A DNA stretch of 64,000 nt from Bradyrhizobium monzae (GCF_021458635.1 NZ_JAIRDQ010000004.1:62001-126000); one strand, 5' to 3'; shown: positions 1 through 8,916, numbered from the stretch's first letter. Numbers and translations are program-made. The notes: generated by a model from the sequence alone, not told the origin.

Positions 1-381
1 GGTGGCAGTGCCGGGAATGGTCGCAGAGGCGAAGTCGGGCGATTGCGTGCGCTTCCAGGCGCGCTTCACCAGAATGGTGCCGTCGGGGAATGGCAGCTTG
101 CCGTCCTGATAGGCATCGATTGCGGTCTGGTTGCCGACGACGGCACGCAGCTCATTCAGGGGTGCGGCCTCCTCGGCCGGCGCGATCAGCTCCCACTGCT
201 TGTAGTTCACAGGAATCGTGACGCCGAAGATTGGCGACGCATCTGTCACCACAGGTCCTTCCGCCAGCGCGATCGAGGCCAGGTACGGCACGCACGTGAG
301 CAGAGCGACGAGCAGGAGCACGGCCAGCGTGATGACCGTGGCGTAGGAGAACTTTTTCTTTTCAGGTTCAATTGACGGCAT
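1..381 (-). CDS. Cytochrome P460-like membrane-anchored protein (partial, runs off left edge)
   Basis: Only the N-terminal 127 residues are in the window; the gene continues past base 1. The ATG at 381 opens a reading frame with a short charged N-terminus (MPSIEPEKKKF) and one hydrophobic segment at about residues 13-35, so the protein is probably exported or anchored to the inner membrane. The following part contains NYKQWELIAPAEE, ELRAVVGNQTAIDAYQDGK and LPFPDGTILVKRAW, which resemble the N-terminal part of the cytochrome P460 domain. The heme-binding CXXCH motif of that family would lie in the missing C-terminal part, so heme binding cannot be confirmed. It lies downstream of the hydrolase gene on the same strand, separated by a hairpin. 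The family call rests on recognition of the pattern. Confidence 0.7.
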   Translation of the reverse strand, partial: MPSIEPEKKKFSYATVITLAVLLLVALLTCVPYLASIALAEGPVVTDASPIFGVTIPVNYKQWELIAPAEEAAPLNELRAVVGNQTAIDAYQDGKLPFPDGTILVKRAWKRTQSPDFASATIPGTAT

Positions 382-412
382 GGCACTTCTTCAAGCTGGG
401 ATCGCGGTGCAT

Positions 413-440
413 CCTCGGTCCGGCCAGCGCCGGACCGAGG
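413..440 (-). terminator. Perfect 12-bp hairpin after the hydrolase gene
   Basis: CCTCGGTCCGGC at 413-424 pairs perfectly with 429-440 around a 4-base loop. It follows the stop of the epoxide-hydrolase-like gene on the minus strand and precedes the P460-like gene. No T-run follows the stem, so it may be a stability element instead of a true intrinsic terminator. Confidence 0.4.
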
Positions 441-455
441 CATTGAACGAGCAGC

Positions 456-1487
456 TCAGGCGCCGCCGTCGGCATCGATGACGGCCTTGGCAAAGGCTTG
501 CGGTGCCTCCTGCGGCAAATTGTGGCCGATGCCGCCGGTGATCAGGCGATAGTCGTAGCGGCCGGAGAATCTCTTGGCGTAGGCGCTGGGATCGGGGTGC
601 GGCGCGCCGTTCGCGTCGCCTTCCATCGTGATGGTCGGCACGCTGATGATGGGAGTAGCCGCTAGCTTCTTCTCGATCTCCTCGTACTTCGTCTCGCCCT
701 TGGCGAGCCCGAGCCGCCAGCGGTAGTTGTGGATCGTGATCGCGACATGATCCTTGTTCTCGAAGGCCTTCGCACTGCGATCGAAGGTGGCGTCGTCGAA
801 CTTCCACTGCGGCGAGGCCAGCTTCCAGATCAGCTTTGCGAAATCATGCGTGTACTTCTCGTAGCCGGCGCGGCCGCGCTCGGTCGCGAAATAGAACTGG
901 TACCACCATTGCAGCTCGGCCGCCGGCGGCAGCGGCGCGTTGCCCGATGCCTGACTGGAAATCAGATAGCCGCTCACCGACACCAGCGCGCGACAGCGCT
1001 CCGGCCACAACGCCGCGATGATGTCGGCGGTGCGCGCGCCCCAGTCGAAACCGGCAAGGACGGCCTTCTTGATGTCGAGTGCATCCATCAGCGCGATGAT
1101 GTCGGAGGCCAGCGCGCCCGGCTCGCCGTTGCGCAACGTCTCGCTGGAGAGGAAGTGCGTCGAGCCATAGCCGCGCAGATAGGGGATGATGACGCGATAG
1201 CCGGCCTGCGCCAGGATCGGCGCGACATCGACGAAGCTGTGAATGTCGTAGGGCCAGCCGTGGAGCAGGATCGCCACCGGGCCGGTCGCGGGGCCGGCTT
1301 CGGCATAGCCGACATTCAGCACGCCGGCATTGATCTGTTTGATCGTGCCGAACGATGCGTTGGTTGCGGCAGGCCGCGGCGTCTCGGTTTCGGCGCGCGC
1401 GAGCTCGATCACGCTGAGGCCGACGGCGACGGTCCCAACTGCGACACCGAGGAACTGGCGGCGATGCTGGTCGATAATCTGTGTCAT
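456..1487 (-). CDS. Tat-exported alpha/beta hydrolase, epoxide hydrolase-like
   Basis: 343 residues. The N-terminus has a twin-arginine pattern (RRQFLGVAVG at 9-18) followed by a hydrophobic stretch ending at ELARA, so export through Tat is likely. The mature part is an alpha/beta hydrolase: HGWP at 76-79 forms the oxyanion region, GFDWGA around 146-151 carries an aspartate nucleophile (D148) in place of the usual serine, and GGIGHN near 318-323 supplies the catalytic histidine (about H322). An Asp nucleophile with HGxP is typical of epoxide hydrolases and haloalkane dehalogenases. A WWYQFYF segment in the cap could supply lid tyrosines. The substrate cannot be read from sequence. It ends 33 bp upstream of the ohr-like gene's stop, with that gene downstream-to-upstream on the same strand, so the two may be co-transcribed. 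Confidence 0.85.
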   Translation of the reverse strand: MTQIIDQHRRQFLGVAVGTVAVGLSVIELARAETETPRPAATNASFGTIKQINAGVLNVGYAEAGPATGPVAILLHGWPYDIHSFVDVAPILAQAGYRVIIPYLRGYGSTHFLSSETLRNGEPGALASDIIALMDALDIKKAVLAGFDWGARTADIIAALWPERCRALVSVSGYLISSQASGNAPLPPAAELQWWYQFYFATERGRAGYEKYTHDFAKLIWKLASPQWKFDDATFDRSAKAFENKDHVAITIHNYRWRLGLAKGETKYEEIEKKLAATPIISVPTITMEGDANGAPHPDPSAYAKRFSGRYDYRLITGGIGHNLPQEAPQAFAKAVIDADGGA

Positions 1488-1520
1488 GATCTCTTGCCTC
1501 GTTGATGGTTGTCGGAATCG

Positions 1521-1940
1521 TCAGATCAGGTCGACGGTGACGTCGATGTTGCCGCGAACGGCCTTGGAATAGGGACAGGTCTGGTGCGCCTCATTGATGA
1601 GGTCGCGCGCGACATCGCGATCGAGGCCGGGCAGGCTGACACCGAGGCGCGCTCGGAGCGCGTAGGCGCCCGCGTCGAGGACGAGATCGATTTCCGCGTC
1701 GATCGCGCTTTTGCTTGGAAGCACGATTTTCCGCTTACGGGCTGCGATCTCCATCGCGCCTTCGAAACATGCAGACCAGCCGGCCGCGAATAATTGCTCG
1801 GGATTGGTGCCGATGCCCGCGCCGCTCGGCGGCGACAGCCGCACGTCGAGGCGGCCATCCGAGCTGCGGGACATACCTTCGTGACGTCCCCCGGCGGTGT
1901 GGGTTCGGGCCGTGTAGAGCAATTTTTCAGTTTGGCTCAT
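1521..1940 (-). CDS. ohr: Ohr-type organic hydroperoxide reductase (OsmC/Ohr family)
   Basis: 139 residues, the usual size for Ohr. The ATG at 1940 is preceded by AAGGAGA, which favours it over an upstream in-frame ATG at 1982. The two catalytic cysteines are present: C58 in GWSACFEGA and C122 in TCPYSKAVRGN. GTNPEQLFAAGWSACF and CPYSKAVRGNIDV are hallmarks of Ohr as opposed to OsmC. The enzyme reduces organic hydroperoxides in the cytoplasm using lipoylated protein partners. It lies upstream of the epoxide-hydrolase-like gene in the same orientation and is divergent from the large NB-ARC regulator. No OhrR-type MarR gene is adjacent, so its regulation may lie with that regulator or elsewhere. 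Confidence 0.92.
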   Translation of the reverse strand: MSQTEKLLYTARTHTAGGRHEGMSRSSDGRLDVRLSPPSGAGIGTNPEQLFAAGWSACFEGAMEIAARKRKIVLPSKSAIDAEIDLVLDAGAYALRARLGVSLPGLDRDVARDLINEAHQTCPYSKAVRGNIDVTVDLI

Positions 1941-2136
1941 GAGAGTCTCCTTGCCGTCACGAAACTGACTATCAGCGCCCACGCCGGGATACCCGTTTAG
2001 TGTTGTGAGAAGTTGTGAGGCCCACGGGGAACCGCGTTACGAGCCCTGCAAACGCGGTCTGATGCCGATGCAAAGTCGGCCTTGCCGGATCGCTGCGCGC
2101 TGGCTATCCGGTTCTGCAAATGGGCAAGATTTCGTG

Positions 2137-4968
2137 ATGACCGATCCGGCCGGGCCTGCGGCAGCAACATTGTCGTTCGGGCCATTCACCGTGACGCCGC
2201 ATGAGAGGCTGGTGACGCGCGACGGCGTCGTGCTGCCGATGGGCGCCAAGAGTTTCGATACGCTGATCGCACTGATGTCGCGGCCGAACGAGGTCGTCAG
2301 CAAATGGGACCTGATGGGCCTGGTATGGCCCGGTATGAGCGTCGAGGAAACCAACCTGCGCTTCCACATCGCAGCGCTGCGGAAGGCGCTCGGCGACGGC
2401 AAGGACGGCGCCCGCTACATCACGACGCTGTCGGGCCGCGGCTATTGTTTCGTGGCGCCGATCTCGCAAGCCGGTGTTGAGGCAGAGCGACGCCGCGCAC
2501 CGCAGGCGGAATTGCCACTCGTAAAACTACCCAACCGATTGCAGCGGATGGTCGGACGTGCCGACGCGGTCGCCACCGTATCGGACAAGCTGATCACGTC
2601 CCGCTTCGTCACAATCGTGGGCCCGGGCGGCGTCGGCAAGACCGCTGTTGCTGTCGCGATCGCGCATGATCTGCTCGCGACATTTGCCGAGGCCGCACAC
2701 TTCGTTGACCTTGCCGCGGTCAGCGATCCCGATCTCGTGATCACCTCACTGCTGCTGATGCTCGGACTGCCGGTCCAGACCGACGATCCGATGCCGGCCT
2801 TGCTCGCGCATCTGCACGACAAGCGCATGTTGCTGGTGCTGGACAATTGCGAGCATGTGATCGCGGCGGCAGCACCACTCGCGGCGGAGATTTTTCAGGC
2901 GGCGCCGCAGGTCCACATCCTCGCCACGAGCCGCGAGGCGCTGCGCGTCGAGGGTGAGCAAGTCTACCGGCTGGCGCCGCTTGGCGTTCCGCCCGATGAT
3001 TCCGAGCTGACGGCCGCGGTCGCCCGGACCTATCCCGCACTCGAGCTCTTCCTCGAACGCGCAAAGGCCAGCGGCGCCCAGATCGCGCTCGACAATTCCA
3101 ATGCCGTCATTGCGGCCGGGATCTGCCGCAAGCTCGACGGCATGGCGCTCGCGATCGAGCTCGCCGCCGGCCGGGTCGAAGCCTATGGCCTGGAGCAGAC
3201 CGCAGCGCTGCTTGACGAGCGCCTCAATCTGCTCTGGCAGGGTCAGCGCACCGCGCCGCCGCGGCAGAAGACGTTGCAGGCCACGCTGGACTGGAGCTAC
3301 GGTCTGCTGTCCGAGCTCGAACGCCTCGTGCTGCGCAGGCTCGCGGTCTTCGCCGGCCATTTCACCATCGACGCCGCACTCGAGGTCGTGCCCGACGAGC
3401 AGGTCGACCGCGGGCTTCTGTTCGACGCCATCGACAGCCTCGTCGCCAAATCGATGGTCGCGCCGCGACCGATCGGCGCCATGATGCGCTATCGTCTGCT
3501 CGACACGACGCGCGCCTATCTGCTCGCGATCGAGGACGACGGATCGGCCCTCGCCGGCCGCCACGCCAGCTATTACCGGCGATGGCTGCAACAGGCCGGC
3601 ACCAAATGGGCGACGGTGCCGAGCGCCGATGAGCGCGCCATCCATTTCTCGGCGCTTCACAATGTGCGCGCCGCGCTCGACTGGTGCTTTGGTCCTACCG
3701 GCGATGTCAGCATCGGCATTGCGCTCGCCGCTGCGGCGGCGCCCATTTTCCTCGCGATGTCATTGCTGACCGAATGCCGGCGATGGTCCGAGCGAGCCCT
3801 GGCGGCGATCGATTCCGCCTCGCGCGGCAGTGCTGAAGAAATGCATCTGCAAGCCGCGCTAGGATTGACCCTGATGTTCACGCGCGGTGGCAGCGAAGCC
3901 GCGCGCAACGCCCTGACCCGAGCCTTTGCAATCGCGGAAACGCTCGGCGATGCGCCGAACCAGCTCCAATTGCTAGGCCGGATGCACATCTTCCACGAGC
4001 GCGTCGGTCAGTTCGGGGCCGCGCTCGGCTATGCGCAACAGAGCCTCGTCGTCGCCGAAGCACTCGGCGATCCCGCCTCGCTCGCTCTCGCGCAGTCGCT
4101 GCTCGGCGTCTCGCTGCATCTGGGCGGCGAGCATCGCGGCGCGCTGAAGACGCTGGAGGCGGCCTGGCGCGGTCCCGGCACGGAACGAATCAGCACGGTC
4201 TATGGCTTCGACCACCGCAACCGGGCCGGCATCTCGCTGGCGCGCGAGCTGTGGCTGCAGGGCCGGCCGGCGCAGGCACGGCAACTGGCGCAGCAGACGG
4301 TCGCTGAGGCCGCGCAGATGGATCATCCGATCACGCTCTGCATCGCCCTGATCTGGGCGGTCTCGATCGATCTCTGGACCGGTGACCTCGCCGCCGCGGA
4401 CGATAATGTCGATCGCTTCATTGCTCATGCCGAATCGCGCTCGATGGGGCCTTATCTCGCGGTCGGCCGAGGCGTCAAAGGCGAGCTCGCGATCCGGCGC
4501 GGCGACGCCGCGAGCGGCGTCGAGACGATCAGACGCTGCCTGCAGGAACTCCACGAGTCCGGCTACGAGTTGCTCACCACCACCTTCGACATCGCGCTGG
4601 TGCACGGCCACCTTGCGCTTGGACAGATCGAGCAGAGCGCGCATTTGATCGACGACGCGATCCGTCTCGTCGAACAGAGTGGCGATCATCTGTACATGCC
4701 CGAGCTGCTGCGCATGAAGGGCAAGGTCCTGCTGTCCCGGCCGCAGCCGAACATCGAGGAAGCGGAACGGCAAATCAGGGAAGCGCTGGAACTGGGCCGC
4801 CGCACGGGAGCGAAGGCCTGGGAGCTGCGCGCTGCGATCGATCTCGCCAAGCTTGCCGCCGACCGCGGCGAAGCCATGCGATTGCTCCAATCGGCGCTCG
4901 CAGGTTTTGCCGAAGGTTCCGAGACGGCGGATATCAAAGCAGCCACCGAGATCTTGGAGAGCTTGTAG
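2137..4968 (+). CDS. Winged-helix / NB-ARC-type ATPase / TPR transcriptional regulator
   Basis: 943 residues from the ATG at 2137; the frame is open further upstream to 2005, but MTDPAGPAAATLSFGPFTV begins like other members. Domains in order: an OmpR/CadC-type winged helix (about 8-105; FDTLIALMSRPNEVVSK and GRGYCFVAPI); a P-loop ATPase with Walker A GPGGVGKT near 162-169 and Walker B MLLVLDNCEHV near 230; an NB-ARC-like helical part with LDGMALAIELAAGR and a TLDWSYGLLS motif; and a long alpha-helical TPR-like region from about 540 to the end. This architecture (COG3903-like ATPase fused to a winged helix) is a STAND-type signalling regulator: ligand binding to the TPR part is thought to drive ATP-dependent activation. 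The ligand is unknown. It is divergent from ohr with about 196 bp between them, which makes ohr a reasonable target, but that is inference. Confidence 0.85.
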   Translation: MTDPAGPAAATLSFGPFTVTPHERLVTRDGVVLPMGAKSFDTLIALMSRPNEVVSKWDLMGLVWPGMSVEETNLRFHIAALRKALGDGKDGARYITTLSGRGYCFVAPISQAGVEAERRRAPQAELPLVKLPNRLQRMVGRADAVATVSDKLITSRFVTIVGPGGVGKTAVAVAIAHDLLATFAEAAHFVDLAAVSDPDLVITSLLLMLGLPVQTDDPMPALLAHLHDKRMLLVLDNCEHVIAAAAPLAAEIFQAAPQVHILATSREALRVEGEQVYRLAPLGVPPDDSELTAAVARTYPALELFLERAKASGAQIALDNSNAVIAAGICRKLDGMALAIELAAGRVEAYGLEQTAALLDERLNLLWQGQRTAPPRQKTLQATLDWSYGLLSELERLVLRRLAVFAGHFTIDAALEVVPDEQVDRGLLFDAIDSLVAKSMVAPRPIGAMMRYRLLDTTRAYLLAIEDDGSALAGRHASYYRRWLQQAGTKWATVPSADERAIHFSALHNVRAALDWCFGPTGDVSIGIALAAAAAPIFLAMSLLTECRRWSERALAAIDSASRGSAEEMHLQAALGLTLMFTRGGSEAARNALTRAFAIAETLGDAPNQLQLLGRMHIFHERVGQFGAALGYAQQSLVVAEALGDPASLALAQSLLGVSLHLGGEHRGALKTLEAAWRGPGTERISTVYGFDHRNRAGISLARELWLQGRPAQARQLAQQTVAEAAQMDHPITLCIALIWAVSIDLWTGDLAAADDNVDRFIAHAESRSMGPYLAVGRGVKGELAIRRGDAASGVETIRRCLQELHESGYELLTTTFDIALVHGHLALGQIEQSAHLIDDAIRLVEQSGDHLYMPELLRMKGKVLLSRPQPNIEEAERQIREALELGRRTGAKAWELRAAIDLAKLAADRGEAMRLLQSALAGFAEGSETADIKAATEILESL

Positions 4969-5686
4969 TCTCTCGTGTCCCGGACGCGCAGCAGCATGCT
5001 CCGATTCACATTTCAAACAACAGACGCGCCTTCGCCTTCTCGCGGCGCGTTTCGCCCGAGTTTTGCTCTTCGTTTCACGCCCTCTTCAAACAAAGGGCGC
5101 AGGGAAGGCCGGGTGCTGACCTCGCACCCACGGTCCGCTGTGCGCATGTAGCGCAAAAGAATTGCACAGCGGCATACAGGTGAAGCCGAACACACGGCCT
5201 TCCCTGCGCGATGGTCGGACGGCTTATGCCGTGCTCTCCCGGGAGCCGAATTCCTTCTGGCCTCCCTCACCTCACGGAAGTCACCGGCACCGCGCCGGTT
5301 GGCGCCAATGCCGCATCCGCAAGACTTGGCCGTAGCGACGACGGCCGGGACCACACGGTTTTGCCGTACGCGGACTTTCCGGCTTCGCCAAAAGGCTTCG
5401 CCGGACATCAAGCGCCGTTCGTACAACGCGGCTTGCGAGACACTCACGGGGTTCGGCTCAATCCATCGCCCCGCCCTGCACTCGCATCCGCGACGGCGCT
5501 GCCAGCGTCCACCGCAGCCCGATCCGCGGCTCGTGACGACGTACGACCGCCCCTTTTCGCCGGATCAGGATGGGCGACACATACGACAAATCCGAATTTC
5601 GGTAAAGTGGAATATTTTGTGCCAGACCTGTTGACCCAGCGATGGCGTGTTTTGCCCGCCGGGCAGCGCAAGCGATTGTGCCCGGA
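4969..5686. other. 718-bp gene-free stretch carrying repeat elements
   Basis: There is no convincing gene here. The left end starts directly after a stop codon with CTCGTGTCCCGG (4972-4983), also found at 63293. A nested inverted repeat follows at 5097-5209. The rest is GC-rich sequence that stays open in several frames on both strands, giving arginine- and proline-rich translations with no recognisable domain. The style matches dispersed repeats I recall from Bradyrhizobium and Rhodopseudomonas genomes, often mis-annotated as hypothetical proteins. That identification is from memory and needs a genome search. Confidence 0.5.
5097..5209. repeat. Nested inverted repeat (two concentric hairpins)
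   Basis: The outer arms are 5097-5115 and 5191-5209, complementary at 18 of 19 positions. Inside them, 5135-5143 (CCGCTGTGC) pairs perfectly with 5164-5172 around a 20-base loop. The arms and inner stem could fold as a long cruciform or RNA hairpin. It is probably the structured core of the dispersed repeat that fills this gene-free stretch. Confidence 0.65.
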
Positions 5687-6358
5687 CTACCCCGTCGGCG
5701 TGCCTTGCTTCCACTGGCCGCCCGCGATCTTCGCGGCGGCGATCACCGCCTGGGTCCGGCTCTCGACGCCGAGCTTTTGCAGGATGGCCGAGACATGCGC
5801 CTTGATGGTCGCCTCGGAGACGCCGAGCTCGTAGGCGATCTGCTTGTTCAGCAATCCTTCCGACAACATCATCAGCACGCGCACCTGCTGCGGCGTCAGC
5901 GTCACCAGGCGGTCGCGCAGGCGCGTCATGTCGGGGTCGGCCGCGGCCGACAGGTCGGTATCGGCGGGAACCCAGACATCGCCTTCCATGACCTTGAGGA
6001 TGGCGTCGCGCAGCGTTTCGACGCCGAACCGCTTCGGGATGAAACCGGAGGCGCCGAAATCGAGCGAGCGGCGGATCGTGGCGCTGTCATCGGAGGCCGA
6101 GACGATCACCACCGGGATCGCCGGATATTGCGCGCGCAGATAGATCAGGCCTGAGAAGCCGGAGATGCCGGGCATCGAGAGGTCGAGCAGGACCAGGTCG
6201 ACGTCGGAGGTCTGTTCCAGCAGTTTCGTCAGATCCTCGAACGACCCGGCCTCGTCGATCTTTGCCGTGCTCAGGACGCCGGCCACCGCCTGCCGCAGCG
6301 CATCGCGGAACAGCGGATGGTCATCGGCGATGACCAGATGGGTGGAGGGAGCGCTCAT
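5687..6358 (-). CDS. NarL/FixJ-family response regulator with LuxR-type DNA-binding domain
   Basis: 223 residues from the ATG at 6358; an ATG three codons upstream at 6367 is equally possible, and neither has a strong Shine-Dalgarno sequence. The receiver domain has the acidic pair in VIADDHP (11-14), the phospho-acceptor D59 in LLDLSMPG and a conserved lysine in GFIPKRF. The C-terminal LuxR helix-turn-helix is seen in LTPQQVRVLMMLSEGLLNK and YELGVSEATIKAHVSAIL. Phosphorylation by a histidine kinase should control DNA binding, but no kinase gene is adjacent. It is divergent from the MFS transporter gene with about 300 bp between the starts, so that transporter is a candidate target. The partner and signal are unknown. 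Confidence 0.9.
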   Translation of the reverse strand: MSAPSTHLVIADDHPLFRDALRQAVAGVLSTAKIDEAGSFEDLTKLLEQTSDVDLVLLDLSMPGISGFSGLIYLRAQYPAIPVVIVSASDDSATIRRSLDFGASGFIPKRFGVETLRDAILKVMEGDVWVPADTDLSAAADPDMTRLRDRLVTLTPQQVRVLMMLSEGLLNKQIAYELGVSEATIKAHVSAILQKLGVESRTQAVIAAAKIAGGQWKQGTPTG

Positions 6359-6664
6359 CGATCTCATGCTGTCGTTCACGTCAGCGCCAGTAGTCCGGAC
6401 CGGCGCAATGGTCAATTCTTCCCCGACCGGCCGTGGCATGCAAGGGCACATTATTCCTTTGCGGGAAAGGGGTTAATCCGCAAGCCGTCCGCCGCGGCGC
6501 GGCACTATCCATCCACACCGTCAGTTGCATGTCAGTGCGCAAGGCCGAAAGTCGTATTGGGGCCAGTTTCACGCCGATGTTACCTTGGGGGCAAGACCCA
6601 GATTGATCCGGCATGCCCGGACAGCCGGGACGCGAGGAAACGAGATTCGGGGAGCGCATTCACG

Positions 6665-8368
6665 ATGTCCACAATAGCTGCAACGTCGGTACGATCCGGC
6701 GGCATGACGAAGGATGAGCGGTTCGTCATCCTCGCATCGTCCCTCGGCACCGTCTTCGAGTGGTACGACTTCTATCTCTACGGATCGCTGGCCGGCATCA
6801 TCGGCACGCAGTTCTTCACCATTGCCGGCGCCGACGGCAAGCCGATGTTCGACCAGGCTACGCGCGACATCTTCGCGCTGCTGGCCTTCGCGGCAGGCTT
6901 CCTGGTCCGCCCGTTCGGCGCGATCGTGTTCGGCCGCGTCGGCGACATCGTCGGCCGCAAATACACCTTCCTCGTCACCATCCTGATCATGGGCCTGTCG
7001 ACCTTCATCGTCGGCCTGTTGCCCGGCGCGGCCCAAATCGGCATCGCCGCCCCGATCATCCTGATCGGCCTGCGCCTGCTGCAGGGCCTCGCGCTCGGTG
7101 GCGAGTACGGCGGTGCGGCGACCTACGTCGCCGAACATGCGCCGCAAAACAAGCGCGGCTACTACACCTCCTTCATTCAGACCACCGCGACACTCGGCCT
7201 GTTCCTGTCGCTGCTGGTGATCCTGTTCACCCGCTCGGCGACCGGCGAGGCCGCCTTTGCCGGTGCCCCCGGCTCCTATTGGGGCGGCTGGCGCATTCCG
7301 TTCCTGGTGTCGGTCGCGTTGCTCGGCATCTCGGTCTGGATCCGTCTGCGCCTGAACGAATCGCCGGTGTTCCAGCGCATGAAGGACGAGGGCAAGGGCT
7401 CCAAGGCGCCGCTGACCGAAGCCTTCGCCACCTGGAGCAACGCCAAGATCGTGATCCTGGCGCTGTTCGGCCTGACCATGGGCCAGGCGGTGATCTGGTA
7501 CACGGGCCAGTTCTACGCGCTGTTCTTCCTGCAATCGATCCTGAAGGTCGACGGTTACACCGCCAACCTCCTGATCGCATGGTCGCTGCTGCTCGGCACC
7601 GGCTTCTTCCTGGTGTTCGGCGCACTGTCCGACCGGATCGGCCGCAAGCCGATCATCCTGGCCGGCTGCCTGATCGGCGCACTGACCCTGTTCCCGATCT
7701 TCAAGATGATCTCGAGCAACGCCAATCCGGCGCTGGAAAAGGCCTACGAGACGGTCAAGGTGCAGGTGGTGGCGGATCCCGCAGGCTGCGGCGATCTGTT
7801 CAACCCGGTCGGCACCCGCGTCTTCACCGCGCCTTGCGACACGGCACGCGCCTTCCTCGCCCAGTCGTCGGTGAAGTACACGACGGTTCCGGGACCGGCG
7901 GGCGCGGTGAAGATCCTCGTCAACGACAAGGAAGTGCCCTACACGGACGCCAAGACGTCGAACCCCGCGATCACCGCGGCGACCCAGGCGGCGGGCTATC
8001 CGAAGGCGGGTGACGCGGGCATCGTGAAGATGTCGAACCCGTTCGACATCTTCCGTCCGCAGGTGTCGGCCCTCATCGGGCTGCTGTTCATCCTCGTGAT
8101 CTACGTCACCATGGTGTACGGCCCGATCGCGGCGATGCTGGTCGAACTGTTCCCGACCCGCATCCGCTACACCTCGATGTCGTTGCCCTATCACATCGGC
8201 AACGGCTGGTTCGGTGGCTTGCTGCCGGCGACCGCCTTCGCGATCACCGCCTCGACCGGCGATATCTACTCCGGCCTGTGGTACCCGGTGATCTTCGCGT
8301 TGATCACGGCCGTGGTCGGCTTCTTCTTCGTCCCCGAGACGAAGGATGTCGACATCACCAAGATGTAG
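6665..8368 (+). CDS. MFS transporter, metabolite:H+ symporter (MHS) family
   Basis: 567 residues. The ATG at 6665 has GGGGAG ten bases upstream. About twelve hydrophobic segments are visible. MHS-family signatures are present: SLGTVFEWYDFYLYGSL in helix 1, RPFGAIVFGRVGDIVGRKY (motif A) in loop 2-3, LQGLALGGEYGGAATYVAEH, and a second motif A DRIGRKP in loop 8-9. Relatives such as KgtP and ProP import organic acids or osmolytes with protons; the substrate here cannot be assigned. The protein is over 100 residues longer than typical members (about 430-450) because of a hydrophilic insert of about 100 residues between two late helices, with two cysteines (CGDLF and APCDTA) that could form a disulfide outside the membrane. 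A strong terminator follows the gene. Confidence 0.88.
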   Translation: MSTIAATSVRSGGMTKDERFVILASSLGTVFEWYDFYLYGSLAGIIGTQFFTIAGADGKPMFDQATRDIFALLAFAAGFLVRPFGAIVFGRVGDIVGRKYTFLVTILIMGLSTFIVGLLPGAAQIGIAAPIILIGLRLLQGLALGGEYGGAATYVAEHAPQNKRGYYTSFIQTTATLGLFLSLLVILFTRSATGEAAFAGAPGSYWGGWRIPFLVSVALLGISVWIRLRLNESPVFQRMKDEGKGSKAPLTEAFATWSNAKIVILALFGLTMGQAVIWYTGQFYALFFLQSILKVDGYTANLLIAWSLLLGTGFFLVFGALSDRIGRKPIILAGCLIGALTLFPIFKMISSNANPALEKAYETVKVQVVADPAGCGDLFNPVGTRVFTAPCDTARAFLAQSSVKYTTVPGPAGAVKILVNDKEVPYTDAKTSNPAITAATQAAGYPKAGDAGIVKMSNPFDIFRPQVSALIGLLFILVIYVTMVYGPIAAMLVELFPTRIRYTSMSLPYHIGNGWFGGLLPATAFAITASTGDIYSGLWYPVIFALITAVVGFFFVPETKDVDITKM

Positions 8369-8393
8369 TCGCGTCGCACGACGCTGACAAAAC

Positions 8394-8428
8394 AACCGGC
8401 CGCGGAGCGATCCGCGGCCGGTTTGCTT
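8394..8428 (+). terminator. Intrinsic terminator after the MFS gene
   Basis: AACCGGCCGCGGA at 8394-8406 pairs with 8411-8423 around the loop GCGA, followed by TGCTTTT. It lies 25 bp after the transporter stop and just before the stop of the convergent YjbQ gene, so it may serve both directions. Confidence 0.85.
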
Positions 8429-8436
8429 TTGAGGCT

Positions 8437-8916
8437 TTATTGGTTGCTGCCTATAAACTGCAGCACGACCTCGCGCCGATGCGGGCGCGCGCGGTGCTCG
8501 ATCAGATAGATCGCCTGCCACGTGCCCAGCGCGAGCGCGCCACCCAGCACCGGCACCTGGAGCGAGGTCCCCGTCAGCATCGTCTTGACGTGCGCCGGCA
8601 TATCGTCCGGGCCCTCGGTGTCGTGAGTCCAGCCTGCATCCTCATCGTCCGGCGCGAGCCGCGCGAGCACTGTGGTGAGATCGACGAGCACGGAAGGGTC
8701 GGCATTCTCCTGGATCGTCAGGGACGCCGAGGTGTGACGGATGAACAGCGTCAGGGCGCCATCCCGCGCATGAACGTCGGCGATGAACCGCGCGGCCTCG
8801 GCCGTGAGGTCGATGAAGCCGCAGCCGGAAGTCTGCACCATCAGCGTCGCGGTGCTGACGCTCGTGGCGCGCACCGTCGATGGTGCGGAGCGCGTCTGCG
8901 ATGTGACTGAGGTCAT
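8437..8916 (-). CDS. YjbQ/UPF0047 family protein (secondary thiamine-phosphate synthase-like)
   Basis: 159 residues, close to the family's usual 135-145 plus a short N-terminal extension. The family motifs are clear: HTSASLTIQENADPSVLVDL at about 83-102, then the acidic DMPAHVKTMLTGTSLQVPV and the C-terminal GALALGTWQAIYLIEHR. E. coli YjbQ can complement loss of thiamine phosphate synthase in vivo, but the true role of the family is unsettled. Conserved His and Asp/Glu residues suggest a metal site. It stands alone, convergent with the MFS gene and in the same direction as the coiled-coil protein upstream of it. A second in-frame start inside the first 20 codons is possible, because the N-terminal Ser/Thr-rich part is not conserved. 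Confidence 0.88.
   Translation of the reverse strand: MTSVTSQTRSAPSTVRATSVSTATLMVQTSGCGFIDLTAEAARFIADVHARDGALTLFIRHTSASLTIQENADPSVLVDLTTVLARLAPDDEDAGWTHDTEGPDDMPAHVKTMLTGTSLQVPVLGGALALGTWQAIYLIEHRARPHRREVVLQFIGSNQ

Noticed and set aside
5211..5834. Open frame of about 200 codons in the gene-free region
   Set aside because: No ribosome site, no domain, low-complexity composition, overlaps the response regulator end, and sits in a likely dispersed repeat.
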